Positions 9,021-17,472 of a stretch of DNA of 53,718 nt are shown here, in pieces; position 1 is the first letter of the stretch; each line of letters opens with the position of its first letter. The DNA comes from Pseudomonadota bacterium (lineage in GTDB: Bacteria; Pseudomonadota; Gammaproteobacteria; UBA1113), in the NCBI GenBank assembly GCA_021778015.1, contig JAJYCX010000014.1, forward strand, positions 1 to 53,718. Reading direction: 5' to 3'. Made by a program: the position numbers and the translations under genes. Below the pieces are notes generated by a model. It did not search any database, was not told the DNA's origin, and worked only from the letters and a program-made list of their open reading frames with translations.

Positions 9021-9661
9021 GGGTGTACCCTATAAAGTTGATGTTGTAATATATAATCATAAACGCTATCCGGCAGCAAAAAGCGCACATTCAAGTGGGC
9101 GGCAATTTGACTGCGTATATCGCTGGCGGAAATAGCCAGTTGGCTAATATTTTGAATGTAAATACCTCCGTGTAGCTTTTGTTGCAAGTCCGTTGCATCT
9201 TCCATTTGGTGTTCTGACAAAAACTGGGTTAATATGTCATTCAATAAAAAAGGTGTAGCTGCACGTAAGCCTACGACTATGTGCACGTAGTCCAATAATT
9301 GTCGCCAGTCTTTCCATTGATCTAGATCTAAAAAGGCATCACTGCCTAATAATAAACATAAAGACGTGTCGGGATAATCCTTTCGTAAGGATTTCACAGT
9401 GTCGATCATATAAGAAGCGCTATCGCGCTTGATTTCTCTATCGTCTATATAAAATTGCGGCATGGACTGTATCGCTAAATTTAATAAGGCTAAACGTTGT
9501 TCTGGTGTGGCGATGTTAGCTTCTTTATGCACCGGCAATTTGCAAGGAATAAAACGTACCTGTTCTAAATTGAGGATCTGTAGAAAGTCCAGGGCCAAAC
9601 GTAAATGACCATAATGGATGGGGTCGAAAGTTCCACCTAAAATCCCTATTATTTTATGCAT
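9017..9661 (-). CDS. nadD: Nicotinate-nucleotide adenylyltransferase
   Basis: NadD transfers AMP from ATP to nicotinate mononucleotide, the penultimate step of NAD synthesis. The 214-aa protein has the nucleotidyltransferase signature GGTFDPIHYGH (9-19), LLLGSDAFLDLDQWKDW, and the C-terminal ISASDIRSQIA in place of the usual ISSTxIR. It starts directly after holA ends (9661/9662) and overlaps rsfS. Confidence 0.95.
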   Translation of the reverse strand: MHKIIGILGGTFDPIHYGHLRLALDFLQILNLEQVRFIPCKLPVHKEANIATPEQRLALLNLAIQSMPQFYIDDREIKRDSASYMIDTVKSLRKDYPDTSLCLLLGSDAFLDLDQWKDWRQLLDYVHIVVGLRAATPFLLNDILTQFLSEHQMEDATDLQQKLHGGIYIQNISQLAISASDIRSQIAAHLNVRFLLPDSVYDYILQHQLYRVHP

Positions 9662-10681
9662 TTACATCTCCATTGCTAAAAGGGTATTTGCAGTGCTCAT
9701 GCTGCAAACCAATTGACTGAGCAGTAGCCAGGGATTACCGGGTTCTACGCCTTTGATGATCTTGTCGCACGCAGCGGCGGTATTAAATAATTTCTTCCAT
9801 TGAAGATTAGGTAAACGCTGTGCTGCTTGTAATAGTATGGCTTTACGTTGTGGCCATAAACGATAAGAAACGAGCTCCTGATCGCTAGGTATAGGTCTAT
9901 CGCTTAATAAAGTCAATAAACGTAATTCGCGTAATACGGTCCATAGTATCAGTACGATCTCTAAACCTTGTAAGCGCAAATGTTGTAAGATACGTTCGGC
10001 TTTTGTTCCTTGTGCTTGTAAAATGGCATCGGTTAATTGATTGATCGTATAATCGCCTTGGGGTGTGATCAAGGCCAAGACTTCTTTTTCCCCGATAGCA
10101 GTTTCTTTATAAGCGAGTTTTAAAGTGTGTAGGGCATTTTTGGCGGCTAATAAATTGCCATCAAAATTTGTTAGCAAAGCATGTACACCGGCAGTATCTA
10201 TATTCAGTTGAAAAGCTTTTATTTTATCCTGTAACCATTTTTGCAATTCTTTTTCTGTCAATGGCCATAACGGCAGAAACACACCTTTTGCATCAGAACT
10301 TTTATACCAAGCGCTTTGGTACTGATTGGCTTCTAACTTCAAGCTTTGAATGACCATCAACGTATCGCTATTAAGCAAACGCAAACATTCTAAAAAATGA
10401 CCAGCCCCTTTTTGCGTTAGTTTTCCTGCATTCAAATGGATTAAGAGGATTTTCTTTTGCTGCCATAGCGAGCGATTATGCAGACTTTGCCATAAAGCAT
10501 CATCATCAAATTGATTGGACAATACAAAATTCTGTTTTTCGCTAAAGCCATTCTTTTGTGCCTCGTCTAAAATGAGTGATAGCGCTTCTTCTTGCAACAC
10601 GGAATCATCGCTGCTTAGCCAATAAAAAGACGATAATCCTCGACTCAATGAAGGAGATAGTTGCGCTAAATTAATTTTCAT
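9662..10681 (-). CDS. holA: DNA polymerase III delta subunit
   Basis: HolA opens the sliding clamp and is part of the clamp loader of the replicative polymerase. The protein is 339 aa from the ATG at 10681, normal for the family. N-terminal features include FYWLSSDDSVLQEEALSLI, and the middle contains LLTNFDGNLLAAKNALHTLKLAY. The ATG at 10681 overlaps the stop of lptE by 11 nt, which fits the tightly packed operon. The longer in-frame start at 10723 would extend far into lptE and adds an Arg-rich tail, so I reject it. Confidence 0.93.
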   Translation of the reverse strand: MKINLAQLSPSLSRGLSSFYWLSSDDSVLQEEALSLILDEAQKNGFSEKQNFVLSNQFDDDALWQSLHNRSLWQQKKILLIHLNAGKLTQKGAGHFLECLRLLNSDTLMVIQSLKLEANQYQSAWYKSSDAKGVFLPLWPLTEKELQKWLQDKIKAFQLNIDTAGVHALLTNFDGNLLAAKNALHTLKLAYKETAIGEKEVLALITPQGDYTINQLTDAILQAQGTKAERILQHLRLQGLEIVLILWTVLRELRLLTLLSDRPIPSDQELVSYRLWPQRKAILLQAAQRLPNLQWKKLFNTAAACDKIIKGVEPGNPWLLLSQLVCSMSTANTLLAMEM

Positions 10682-11249
10682 TAGTACTCTTGGGCGTGGT
10701 TTTGACCGTACTTGTGGCCGCATTTGTACTTTTTGGCACAGTCTTAACTGCTTTGGCCACGGCTGGTGAATTCAATTGTTCTATCAATTGATAAACCGCT
10801 TGGCGCTGTAACTCACTGCGCAGCGTATCTTCTTGAGTACTGGTGGTTAACACTGCATCTTGGTTGACGGTATAATTGCCTTGAACGCTCACCGTCTTAG
10901 GACCATACAACGCTATGCCTTTATTATTTTGTAGCTCATAATCTAGGCTAAAATATAAGGTGTATTGAGTGGTCTTAGCACTCGCACTTTGGCTAAAAGT
11001 GGTTTGGTTATAACGTTGATTTTTTACACTCAGCGTGATAATTTCTGGTCCAGGTTGATCTTCTACTTGGGTTCCAGAGTGACCTAAGATTTGTTTTAAT
11101 TGTACTGTTACCGGCCCATAAGGACTGTCGGAAGTAATATACAACTGCTGCAGATTGGGAGGTAACTTAAAATTGCCGCGCAAATGAAAGCCGCAGCCCG
11201 CTATAAAAAATACCAATAAGAAGAGTATGTAATATTTTTTATGTTTCAT
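10671..11249 (-). CDS. lptE: LPS-assembly lipoprotein LptE
   Basis: LptE is the outer-membrane lipoprotein that plugs the LptD barrel and helps insert lipopolysaccharide. The 192-aa protein has a signal peptide and lipobox FIAGC, with the lipidated Cys at residue 19, followed by the family hallmark GFHLRG. The C-terminal tail is low in complexity, with a repeated TVKTTPKSTN / TVPKSTNAATS pattern rich in Thr and Lys. It overlaps leuS by 11 nt upstream and holA by 11 nt downstream. Confidence 0.93.
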   Translation of the reverse strand: MKHKKYYILFLLVFFIAGCGFHLRGNFKLPPNLQQLYITSDSPYGPVTVQLKQILGHSGTQVEDQPGPEIITLSVKNQRYNQTTFSQSASAKTTQYTLYFSLDYELQNNKGIALYGPKTVSVQGNYTVNQDAVLTTSTQEDTLRSELQRQAVYQLIEQLNSPAVAKAVKTVPKSTNAATSTVKTTPKSTNEN

Positions 11250-13692
11250 CGGATGCTCCTAAAACGATATTGATGATACGGCGCGGAATATAAATAATTT
11301 TTTTAATACTCTGTCCTTTTAAATGGTGCTGTAGGCCAGGCTGCTTTACAACCACTTCTTTAATATGGGCTTCTGTACTATCGCTGGGTACATTTATATT
11401 GCCTCTTAATTTACCATTGATTTGTATCATCAACTCCATTTCATCGGATGTTAGCGCTTCTGGACTCACTTTAGGCCATGAGCTTTGTAAAATATCATTG
11501 CCGTAGCCCAAGTTTTGCCATAATACGTGGGCGATGTGCGGCACTATGGGCGCTAATACACGCAATATTATACTAAGCCCTTCATGCAACAGAGCGACTT
11601 CTTTTTCTTTTTCCAATAAGTTTAATATTTTCATGGCGCCAGAAACCACGGTGTTAAATTGTTGACGTTCATAATCGTGGTTAATCTGTTGCAAGATTAA
11701 ATGTAATTCCCGGCGTTTGCCTTGTAGCACTTTGTCTGCATTCTGCCAGTCTATGGTTTTCTCGTTAGAAATATTTTTTTGCTGTAGACAGTAATCCCAC
11801 AGTCTATATAAAAAACGATTTGAGCCAGCCACACCGCTGTCAGACCATTCTAGGCTCGTGACCGGAGGGGCCGCAAAAATAATAAAAAGGCGCACCGTAT
11901 CGGCACCATATTTTTCCATTAAAGTTTTAGGATCGACGATATTGCCTTTTGATTTAGACATTTTGGCGCCATCTTTTAATACCATGCCTTGGGTCAATAA
12001 ACGGGTAAAGGGTTCATCGGAATGCAGCAAACCTAGATCGCGCATGACTTTATGAAAAAAGCGCGCGTAGAGTAGATGCAAGATTGCATGTTCTATGCCG
12101 CCTACGTATTGATCGACTGGGGTCCAGTAATTGGCTCTGTCGTCTAACATTGCATTATGCTGGTTATAACTCGCATAACGAGCGTAATACCAAGATGATT
12201 CCACAAAGGTGTCGAAGGTATCGGTTTCACGTTGCGCGGGTGCATGGCATTGCGGGCAAGTCGTGTTTAAAAATTCAGGCAAATCCTTTAAAGGCGATTG
12301 TGGCTTGGTTAAAGTAATATTAGTCGGTAGGATGACCGGCAAATCTTTTTCGGCCACAGGCACACTGCCACAATGTGGGCAGTTGATCATCGGAATGGGG
12401 GTGCCCCAATAGCGTTGTCTGGAAATACCCCAATCGCGTAGGCGATAATGAATTTTAGCGAGCACTTTGCCGGCTGGGTTTAATTCTGTAAGCAACTGAT
12501 TGATGGCTTGCTCTGAAGATAAGCCCACACAAGAGGATGGAGCAGTCACCATACCATAAGCGGTAAAAGCTTGTTTTTTAAAATCCCAATCGCTGCCATC
12601 TTTGGGTTGTATCACTGGATGAATGGTAAGATCGTATTTTTGAGCGAATTCAAAATCGCGTTGATCGTGTGCCGGGACGGACATGACGGCGCCACTGCCA
12701 TAATCCATAATGACAAAATTAGCAAGCCAAATCGGTAAACGTTCACCACTAATGGGGTGTAATGCATACAGACCGCTGAAAATACCTTTCTTTTCTATAG
12801 TGGCTAATTGCGCTTCGGCAACTTGTAGATGAGCGCATTCTTTTTGAAAGGTTTTTACAGCCGCATTGTCTTTTGCTACTGCTGTAGCTAAAGGATGGGC
12901 GGCGGCTATGGCTAGGTAGGTGACACCAGCGAGTGTATCTAAACGAGTAGAAAATACCGTCAGCGTTTCTGTGCTATTTTCTACTTTAAACTGAATTTCT
13001 GCACCCTCTGAGCGGCCTATCCAATGTTGTTGCATGGTGCGCACTTCTTGTGGCCAGCCGGATAATTTGTCTAGATCGCACAGTAACTCTTCGGCATAAT
13101 CGGTGATTTTTAAAAACCACTGGGCAATTTCTTTACGCTCGATCAAGGCGTCGGAACGCCAACCGCGACCATCGATCACTTGTTCATTGGCCAATACGGT
13201 TTGGTCCACGGGATCCCAATTGACCACGGATTTTTTCTTATACACCAAGCCGCGTTTAAAGAGTTGGATGAACAACCATTGTTCCCACCGATAATATTCA
13301 GGGTCGCAGGTGGCGATTTCTCTGTCCCAGTCGTAAGCCATACCCAATTGTTCAAATTGTAGGCGCATATGGTCTATGTTCTGTTTAGTCCAAGTGGAGG
13401 CCGCTACTTGGTGTTTTAAGGCAGCATTCTCGGCGGGTAGGCCAAAGGCATCCCAACCTATGGGTTGTAATACATTTTTTCCCAACATGCGCTGATAACG
13501 AGCAATGACATCGCCCAAGGTATAGTTGCGCACATGGCCCATATGCAATTGACCGCTGGGGTAAGGAAACATAGTTAAGCAATAGAATTTTTCCCGCGTG
13601 GGATCTTCAGTAGTCTTAAAGCTCTGTTCTTTTTGCCAGTATTGTTGTACCTTAGACTCTATAGTGCTGGCATCATAGCTGGGATGGCTCAT
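11239..13692 (-). CDS. leuS: Leucyl-tRNA synthetase
   Basis: LeuS charges tRNA-Leu with leucine. At 817 aa it is slightly shorter than the E. coli enzyme (860) but complete. It has the class I HIGH motif as HMGH (50-53) in PYPSGQLHMGHVRNYT. The editing domain contains VFSTRLDTLAGVTYLAI. The zinc-binding insert has CPHCG and CPQCH, and KMSKSKGN lies near residue 577. It is the first gene of the leuS-lptE-holA-nadD-rsfS operon and is divergent from the YbeL-like gene, an arrangement also seen in E. coli. Confidence 0.98.
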   Translation of the reverse strand: MSHPSYDASTIESKVQQYWQKEQSFKTTEDPTREKFYCLTMFPYPSGQLHMGHVRNYTLGDVIARYQRMLGKNVLQPIGWDAFGLPAENAALKHQVAASTWTKQNIDHMRLQFEQLGMAYDWDREIATCDPEYYRWEQWLFIQLFKRGLVYKKKSVVNWDPVDQTVLANEQVIDGRGWRSDALIERKEIAQWFLKITDYAEELLCDLDKLSGWPQEVRTMQQHWIGRSEGAEIQFKVENSTETLTVFSTRLDTLAGVTYLAIAAAHPLATAVAKDNAAVKTFQKECAHLQVAEAQLATIEKKGIFSGLYALHPISGERLPIWLANFVIMDYGSGAVMSVPAHDQRDFEFAQKYDLTIHPVIQPKDGSDWDFKKQAFTAYGMVTAPSSCVGLSSEQAINQLLTELNPAGKVLAKIHYRLRDWGISRQRYWGTPIPMINCPHCGSVPVAEKDLPVILPTNITLTKPQSPLKDLPEFLNTTCPQCHAPAQRETDTFDTFVESSWYYARYASYNQHNAMLDDRANYWTPVDQYVGGIEHAILHLLYARFFHKVMRDLGLLHSDEPFTRLLTQGMVLKDGAKMSKSKGNIVDPKTLMEKYGADTVRLFIIFAAPPVTSLEWSDSGVAGSNRFLYRLWDYCLQQKNISNEKTIDWQNADKVLQGKRRELHLILQQINHDYERQQFNTVVSGAMKILNLLEKEKEVALLHEGLSIILRVLAPIVPHIAHVLWQNLGYGNDILQSSWPKVSPEALTSDEMELMIQINGKLRGNINVPSDSTEAHIKEVVVKQPGLQHHLKGQSIKKIIYIPRRIINIVLGASDET

Positions 13693-13758
13693 GTGTAGGA
13701 TTCCTGCTCATTGTGAGCGCCTAGAATAGCATATTTTGACTTAATAAGGAACATCAAT

Positions 13759-14253
13759 ATGAACAAGCGCCTAAAAGACACCTATATACATCTTATTCAA
13801 AAATTACATCAGCTAATGAATAAAGTGGAGTATGGTACTAAACCGGCATTGGAGAAACTATGGGAGGCGAGTATGGAAGTTGATGTGTCCATACAGGATA
13901 TGACGGCACATGAAGTACAAAAAATAGCCCATTATTTGGCGCGCGATCTGCGGGTATTAAGTCAGTATGGCGCTGCTGCCGAAGAAGGAATTAAGGACGT
14001 TGTTCAGCGAGACAGCGATTATATTACTGATAAATTATGGGATTTATTGTCTAAGGTAGAAGATCCCACCACCATAGAATGGTATAAACTAGGCCTAGAC
14101 GCTAAGGATAATCCCGTGGTTTTTACGGCAGGGGATTTAACCGGTTTGGATGCATTGCAATGCGAGAAATGCCAAAAGCTAGTGCATTTTAGTGGTGTAA
14201 GCGAGATCCCAGTTTGTAGCTGTGGCCACCGTTCTTATGTGAGTGTCTCTTAA
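13759..14253 (+). CDS. ybeL: Zinc-ribbon protein of the YbeL (DUF1451) family
   Basis: The 164-aa protein has an N-terminal helical domain (LIQKLHQLMNKVEYGTKPALEKLWEA) typical of DUF1451. A C-terminal zinc ribbon follows, with CEKCQKL and CSCGH providing four cysteines. The biochemical function is unknown. Its place divergent from leuS matches the E. coli order and supports orthology. A ribosome binding site (AAGGA) precedes the ATG. The 126-bp hairpin element follows its stop codon. Confidence 0.85.
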   Translation: MNKRLKDTYIHLIQKLHQLMNKVEYGTKPALEKLWEASMEVDVSIQDMTAHEVQKIAHYLARDLRVLSQYGAAAEEGIKDVVQRDSDYITDKLWDLLSKVEDPTTIEWYKLGLDAKDNPVVFTAGDLTGLDALQCEKCQKLVHFSGVSEIPVCSCGHRSYVSVS

Positions 14254-14290
14254 TAATATTCTGAGATTGCGGAATCTAAAATGTGATAGC

Positions 14291-14416
14291 TATACTCACA
14301 GCAATTGGTTTTTAGGGTAGGCGCCCAGCTCTCGAACACAAGGAGTGTAGTACTCTACATGACTTGTGTGAGATGAGCGCAGGCAACACCCCCTAAAAAG
14401 CAAGTGCGAAGAGTAT
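14291..14416 (+). repeat. 126-bp hairpin element, copy 1 (MITE-like)
   Basis: The ends form an imperfect terminal inverted repeat: TATACTCACAGCAATTG on the left, and TATACTCTTCGCACTTG read inward from the right, each followed by TTTTTAGGG. The centre forms a second hairpin, ACACAAG ... CTTGTGT, around the palindrome GTAGTAC. A second copy in opposite orientation lies at 15610-15736. Together they flank the DUF4239 gene. Confidence 0.8.
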
Positions 14417-14417
14417 A

Positions 14418-15203
14418 TCATTTCATCATAGCTTGTAGCGATACAAAGCCCGTATTAAAGTTATCAAATATAGAACCGCTGAATGAGCCTGCACGTGGGA
14501 ACTCTAAATTGAGAATAATAAAGATCATCAATGAAAGGATGATGGCGTAGAGTAGCATGTGCACGCTAATTTCTTTGAAATTGCCACGTACGGTGTAGCC
14601 AGCTAATAAAGATCCTAGTAACACTATAGCCAGTAGCATTTCATAGACAATTGTGGGGGGATGTAGATATTTATATAAGGTTTTTTTGTTTTCAATCGTT
14701 ATCATATTAATTAAAGCGTTTGGCAGCAATGAACAAGTCTGTGTAGCGCCTGGTTTGTTGCACACCTGCATTGCCATATTCCATAATTCTCTTTGTATTT
14801 GTAGGTACTTTTGTCTTTGCTGATTCATGCTGGCCTTATTGGGATATAAGCGGTACCACTCTAGACGATCATTAACATACTGTTTCAGATCCTGGTGTGC
14901 TTCTGCTTGCATATCCGGAGGGAGTATATCCAAAGCATAGTAAGTGGCTAGGACAGAATTCACTTCATCGATGATGAGTAAGCGCCGTTGATCGAGCCTG
15001 GTATTCGCGCCCGAAAACGCAAAGGCGATCAACAAACCCATGATGGCGTAAATGGTTGTTTCGACTATATGCATATCTGAGCGGGCGGCCTCAGAAACAT
15101 ATTGATTTTTATATTTACACCAAAAATGACCTACGAGCAAAAAAGCACAAATGGCGAAAAAAAACAAACCCACAGAAGGGACCCAAAATAAAAAATTATT
15201 CAT
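14418..15203 (-). CDS. DUF4239 (bestrophin-like) membrane protein
   Basis: The 261-aa protein has four predicted membrane segments: near residues 8-26 and 48-65, then two near the C-terminus around LLAIVLLGSLLAGYTV and LLYAIILSLMIFIILNLEF. The loop between them carries the DUF4239 pattern RLDQRRLLIIDEVNSVLATYYALDILP and ends with FPRAGSF. DUF4239 proteins are distantly related to bestrophin channels, but their role is not established. The gene lies alone between two inverted copies of the 126-bp hairpin element. The stop codon is directly beside copy 1. Confidence 0.75.
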   Translation of the reverse strand: MNNFLFWVPSVGLFFFAICAFLLVGHFWCKYKNQYVSEAARSDMHIVETTIYAIMGLLIAFAFSGANTRLDQRRLLIIDEVNSVLATYYALDILPPDMQAEAHQDLKQYVNDRLEWYRLYPNKASMNQQRQKYLQIQRELWNMAMQVCNKPGATQTCSLLPNALINMITIENKKTLYKYLHPPTIVYEMLLAIVLLGSLLAGYTVRGNFKEISVHMLLYAIILSLMIFIILNLEFPRAGSFSGSIFDNFNTGFVSLQAMMK

Positions 15204-15310
15204 TGAAATCCTGTACTCCCTGTACTTTTTTATTAAAGAAAGTCTAGACTAAAATGAATGGTTAAGCAACAGTAGAATCTGTAAAACAAGTTCTTATAAT
15301 ATAGTTCTCA

Positions 15311-15533
15311 CGTATGCGAGCAAATGAGAGTTGGATATATAACAAAATCTATGAACACTGATAACAGCGGAATGATTACACTGCGCGAAACTAGACGAAT
15401 GCAGCACGGCAATTGTCCAGGAAAATGTGGAACAATACAATGAACCGTTGTTATACGGATGGCTAATAAAAACTGAAATGCCGGATAAATACAGGATTTT
15501 ACCGGGGATTGCTTCGCCTTGCTCGCAATGACG
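15311..15533. repeat. Degenerate copy of the CCGTCATTGCGA palindromic element
   Basis: The left arm (TGCGAGCAAATGAGAGTTGG, then GAATGATTACACTGCGCGAAACTAGACG) and the right end (GCTCGCAATGACG, ending at 15533) match the ~297-bp palindromic family. The centre is shortened and diverged. A 117-codon frame through 15308-15661 consists of repeat sequence and is not a gene. Confidence 0.6.
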
Positions 15534-15609
15534 AGGTCAGCCAAAGTTACAAGGGAATTTATGAAGTATTTGAAATGAAGACCTACAGAGGCGCTGCAAG
15601 CAATACCTC

Positions 15610-15736
15610 TATACTCTTCGCATTTGATTCTTAGGCTTTGTTGCCTTTGCCCATCTTGCACCAGTCATGTAGAGTACTACACTCCTGGTGCTCGAGGGCT
15701 AGGCGCCGCGCCTAAAAATCAACTGCTATGAGTATA
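15610..15736 (-). repeat. Hairpin element, copy 2 (inverted relative to copy 1)
   Basis: This is a 127-bp copy with TATACTC ends. Read on the minus strand, it matches copy 1 at 14291-14416 over nearly its full length, including the core GGAGTGTAGTACTCTACATG. It sits 10 bp after the stop of the RRM gene and could serve as its transcription terminator. Confidence 0.8.
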
Positions 15737-15746
15737 GATTTAGATT

Positions 15747-16073
15747 CTAGTAACGGTCGCGATCGCCATGACCACGGTCATCACGCTTAGGACCACCAAA
15801 GGAACGGCGTTCGCCGCCTTGGGTTTGTTCTTTTGCTAAATTCACACGAATTTGACGGCCATCCAAAGTGGATTGGTCAAATTTCAATGCGGAGTTAGCG
15901 GCTTCAACGGTTTCAAATTCAACGAAACCAAAGCCTTTTGAACGGCCACTGAATTTGTCCATAATGACGGTGGCGCTAACAATAGGACCACATTCAGCAA
16001 ATAATTGGGTTAACCCTGCTTCCGTTGTTTGATAATTCAAGTTACCAACGTAGACTTTTTTCATAGTAGACAT
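15747..16073 (-). CDS. RRM-type RNA-binding protein
   Basis: The 108-aa protein has a single RNA recognition motif, with RNP2 KVYVGNL near the N-terminus and RNP1 KGFGFVEF near residues 45-52. A short Gly/Arg/Asp-rich tail follows (RRSFGGPKRDDRGHGDRDRY). This architecture is typical of small bacterial RRM proteins thought to bind mRNA and often induced by cold. I chose the ATG at 16073 because GGAGA lies about 9 nt upstream; starts at 16097 and 16064 are also in frame. The leader contains a perfect inverted repeat at 16105-16123. Confidence 0.88.
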   Translation of the reverse strand: MSTMKKVYVGNLNYQTTEAGLTQLFAECGPIVSATVIMDKFSGRSKGFGFVEFETVEAANSALKFDQSTLDGRQIRVNLAKEQTQGGERRSFGGPKRDDRGHGDRDRY

Positions 16074-16104
16074 TCGATCAGTTCTCCAAAGATACATTCC
16101 AAAC

Positions 16105-16123
16105 GATAAGTCAATGACTTATC
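16105..16123. promoter_or_regulatory. Inverted repeat in the RRM gene leader
   Basis: GATAAGTC-AAT-GACTTATC is a perfect 8-bp inverted repeat about 17 nt upstream of the ribosome binding site. It could be an operator or an mRNA hairpin. A second hairpin further upstream (16155-16168) carries CTCC in its loop on the transcript, which could pair with the GGAG of the ribosome binding site. Confidence 0.45.
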
Positions 16124-16359
16124 AGACTAATTACCACACTCAGGCCAGTCGTTTTTGAAAAGCTGGAGAGCTTCCAAACGTCGAGAGTCAAAAAGTAGAG
16201 GCATGGCCATTATAGACTAAAAATCAGCTTTTGGGAAGAATTATATGGAATTATCGTGCAAAAGGCTAAAAATAACTCATTAATTCGGAAAAATCACGAT
16301 ATTAATGTGGATTTTTCCGGGAAATTGATAATAGAGGCGAGAACTCTCCAGAAAAAGGA

Positions 16360-16405
16360 TTGATTTGGCTAATATATGCGCATATATTTGCAAGCCGAAA
16401 TTCAA
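16360..16405. repeat. Large hairpin with an 18-bp perfect palindrome
   Basis: AATATATGCGCATATATT (16371-16388) is a perfect palindrome. It is nested within outer arms TTTGGCT / AGCCGAA, so the whole region can extrude as a cruciform or RNA hairpin. It lies in a gene-free stretch. Confidence 0.5.
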
Positions 16406-16424
16406 TCTGGGACCTTAGAGTAAA

Positions 16425-16600
16425 TACTCTAATCGAGTTCAATTGCACTGAATTCCGTCATTGCTGTAAGGGTTAAATAATTCATTGATAAGTTTCAGGT
16501 CATGCAAGTTAGTGGTTTTAACATTCGTGTCTATGAGTAAGTTCAATAGATTAGAGCTACCCGGCCGTCATTGCTGTAAAGGTTAAATAATTCATTGATA
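16425..16600. repeat. Two direct repeats of a palindrome fragment
   Basis: CCGTCATTGCTGTAA, followed by GGTTAAATAATTCATTGATA, occurs at about 16457 and again at about 16564. The first is preceded by TTCAATTGCACTGAATT, which matches the outer tail of the ~297-bp palindromic elements in reverse. The same module is found inverted near 44350-44390. This is repeat debris, not coding sequence. Confidence 0.6.
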
Positions 16601-16601
16601 G

Positions 16602-17256
16602 TCTCAATGAATTCTAAAATTTCACGGTATGGTTGTTACACGCGGAGCCCGTCATTGCGAACCAGCGAAAACACAAAATTATAAAGAAATTTATGTGCGT
16701 GAATGTCTTTTGAATGATAGAATTTCGCGGAACTGGATGAGCGCAGTGTGGCAATCCAGTAAAATACTCAATTTATAACACTCACAGTATTTTATGATTT
16801 TCAATGTATATAGTACTCATTTTTATTGTTCAAACGATGGATTGCCGCGCTGCATTCGTTTGGTTCCGTGCAGTTTAGTTATTCTACTGTTGTTACCGTA
16901 CAAAGCCTTTATTATATATCAAGCACTCATTTGCTCGCAATGACGAGATTCAGCGCAATTGAACCCGATTAGACTACTCAATAAGATCTATATTGTTTTC
17001 AACGATATTCTTACTATTTTATCAACGAATTACTTAACCTTTACAATTGCGAACAAGCGAGTAATTGAACCATAATAGTCTCGCTATATGATAGTATTCA
17101 CAAAATGATAAAGTTGCGCTCGTCTAGTTTTGTTGAATTTAATAACTCAGTTATCATTGCCGTGCCTAGTTTCTATTATAGATTAGCTACTTGCTTGTTC
17201 GCAATGACGGGCTCCGCGTGTAACAACCGTACCGTGAAATTTTGGAGCTCGTTGTG
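16602..17256. repeat. Composite element with ~65-bp terminal inverted repeats
   Basis: The left end (16602-16667) and right end (17190-17256) are inverted copies sharing AAAATTTCACGGTA, GGTTGTTACACGCGGAGCCC and GTCATTGCGAAC. Inside lie a near-full ~297-bp palindromic element (16649-16945) and a shorter ~170-bp hairpin (17041-17210) of the same family. No transposase or other gene is present, so it looks like a nested non-autonomous element. The whole interval 16098-17472 contains no supportable gene. Confidence 0.7.
16649..16945. repeat. ~297-bp palindromic element, copy B
   Basis: The ends are CCGTCATTGCGA and TCGCAATGACG. The central arms are GGCAATCCAGTAAAATACTC and GATGGATTGCCGCGCTGCA. 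It has the same length and layout as the copies at 43998-44294 and 49276-49571. Confidence 0.75.
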
Positions 17257-17280
17257 GTCCATCTATTATTCTATATATTG

Positions 17281-17420
17281 CAAATAGTTCTCATTCAGCT
17301 TTAAAAATTTTTAAATATGTTTTTTTGGCGAAAGAACATTGATCAAGTTGCAAATAATTCTCATTCAATTTTAAAAAAAGTTAAATATGTTTTTTTAAAT
17401 GAAAAAGCATTGACTAATTA
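17281..17420 (+). repeat. Tandem 70-bp direct repeat upstream of ompW, with Fur-like boxes
   Basis: Two units (17281-17350 and 17351-17420) share CAAATARTTCTCATTCA, then a run of A/T, then TTAAATATGTTTTTTT, and end in CATTGA. The motif CAAATAATTCTCATT resembles gammaproteobacterial Fur boxes in its ATTCTCATT half. The second unit runs into the ompW promoter, so the repeat duplicates the upstream control region. Confidence 0.6.
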
Positions 17421-17438
17421 ATTTTATCGCCTTAAGAT
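17410..17438 (+). promoter_or_regulatory. Predicted sigma-70 promoter of ompW
   Basis: TTGACT (17410-17415), a 17-nt spacer, then TAAGAT (17433-17438). The ATG at 17473 follows with AGGAG at 17461. Confidence 0.6.
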
Positions 17439-17472
17439 CTGCTTGAAAATAATATTAATTAGGAGCGTAAAA

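Noticed and set aside
15308-15661. A 117-codon frame on the minus strand
   Set aside because: It is made of a degenerate palindromic element and part of the 126-bp hairpin element, with no protein-like features.
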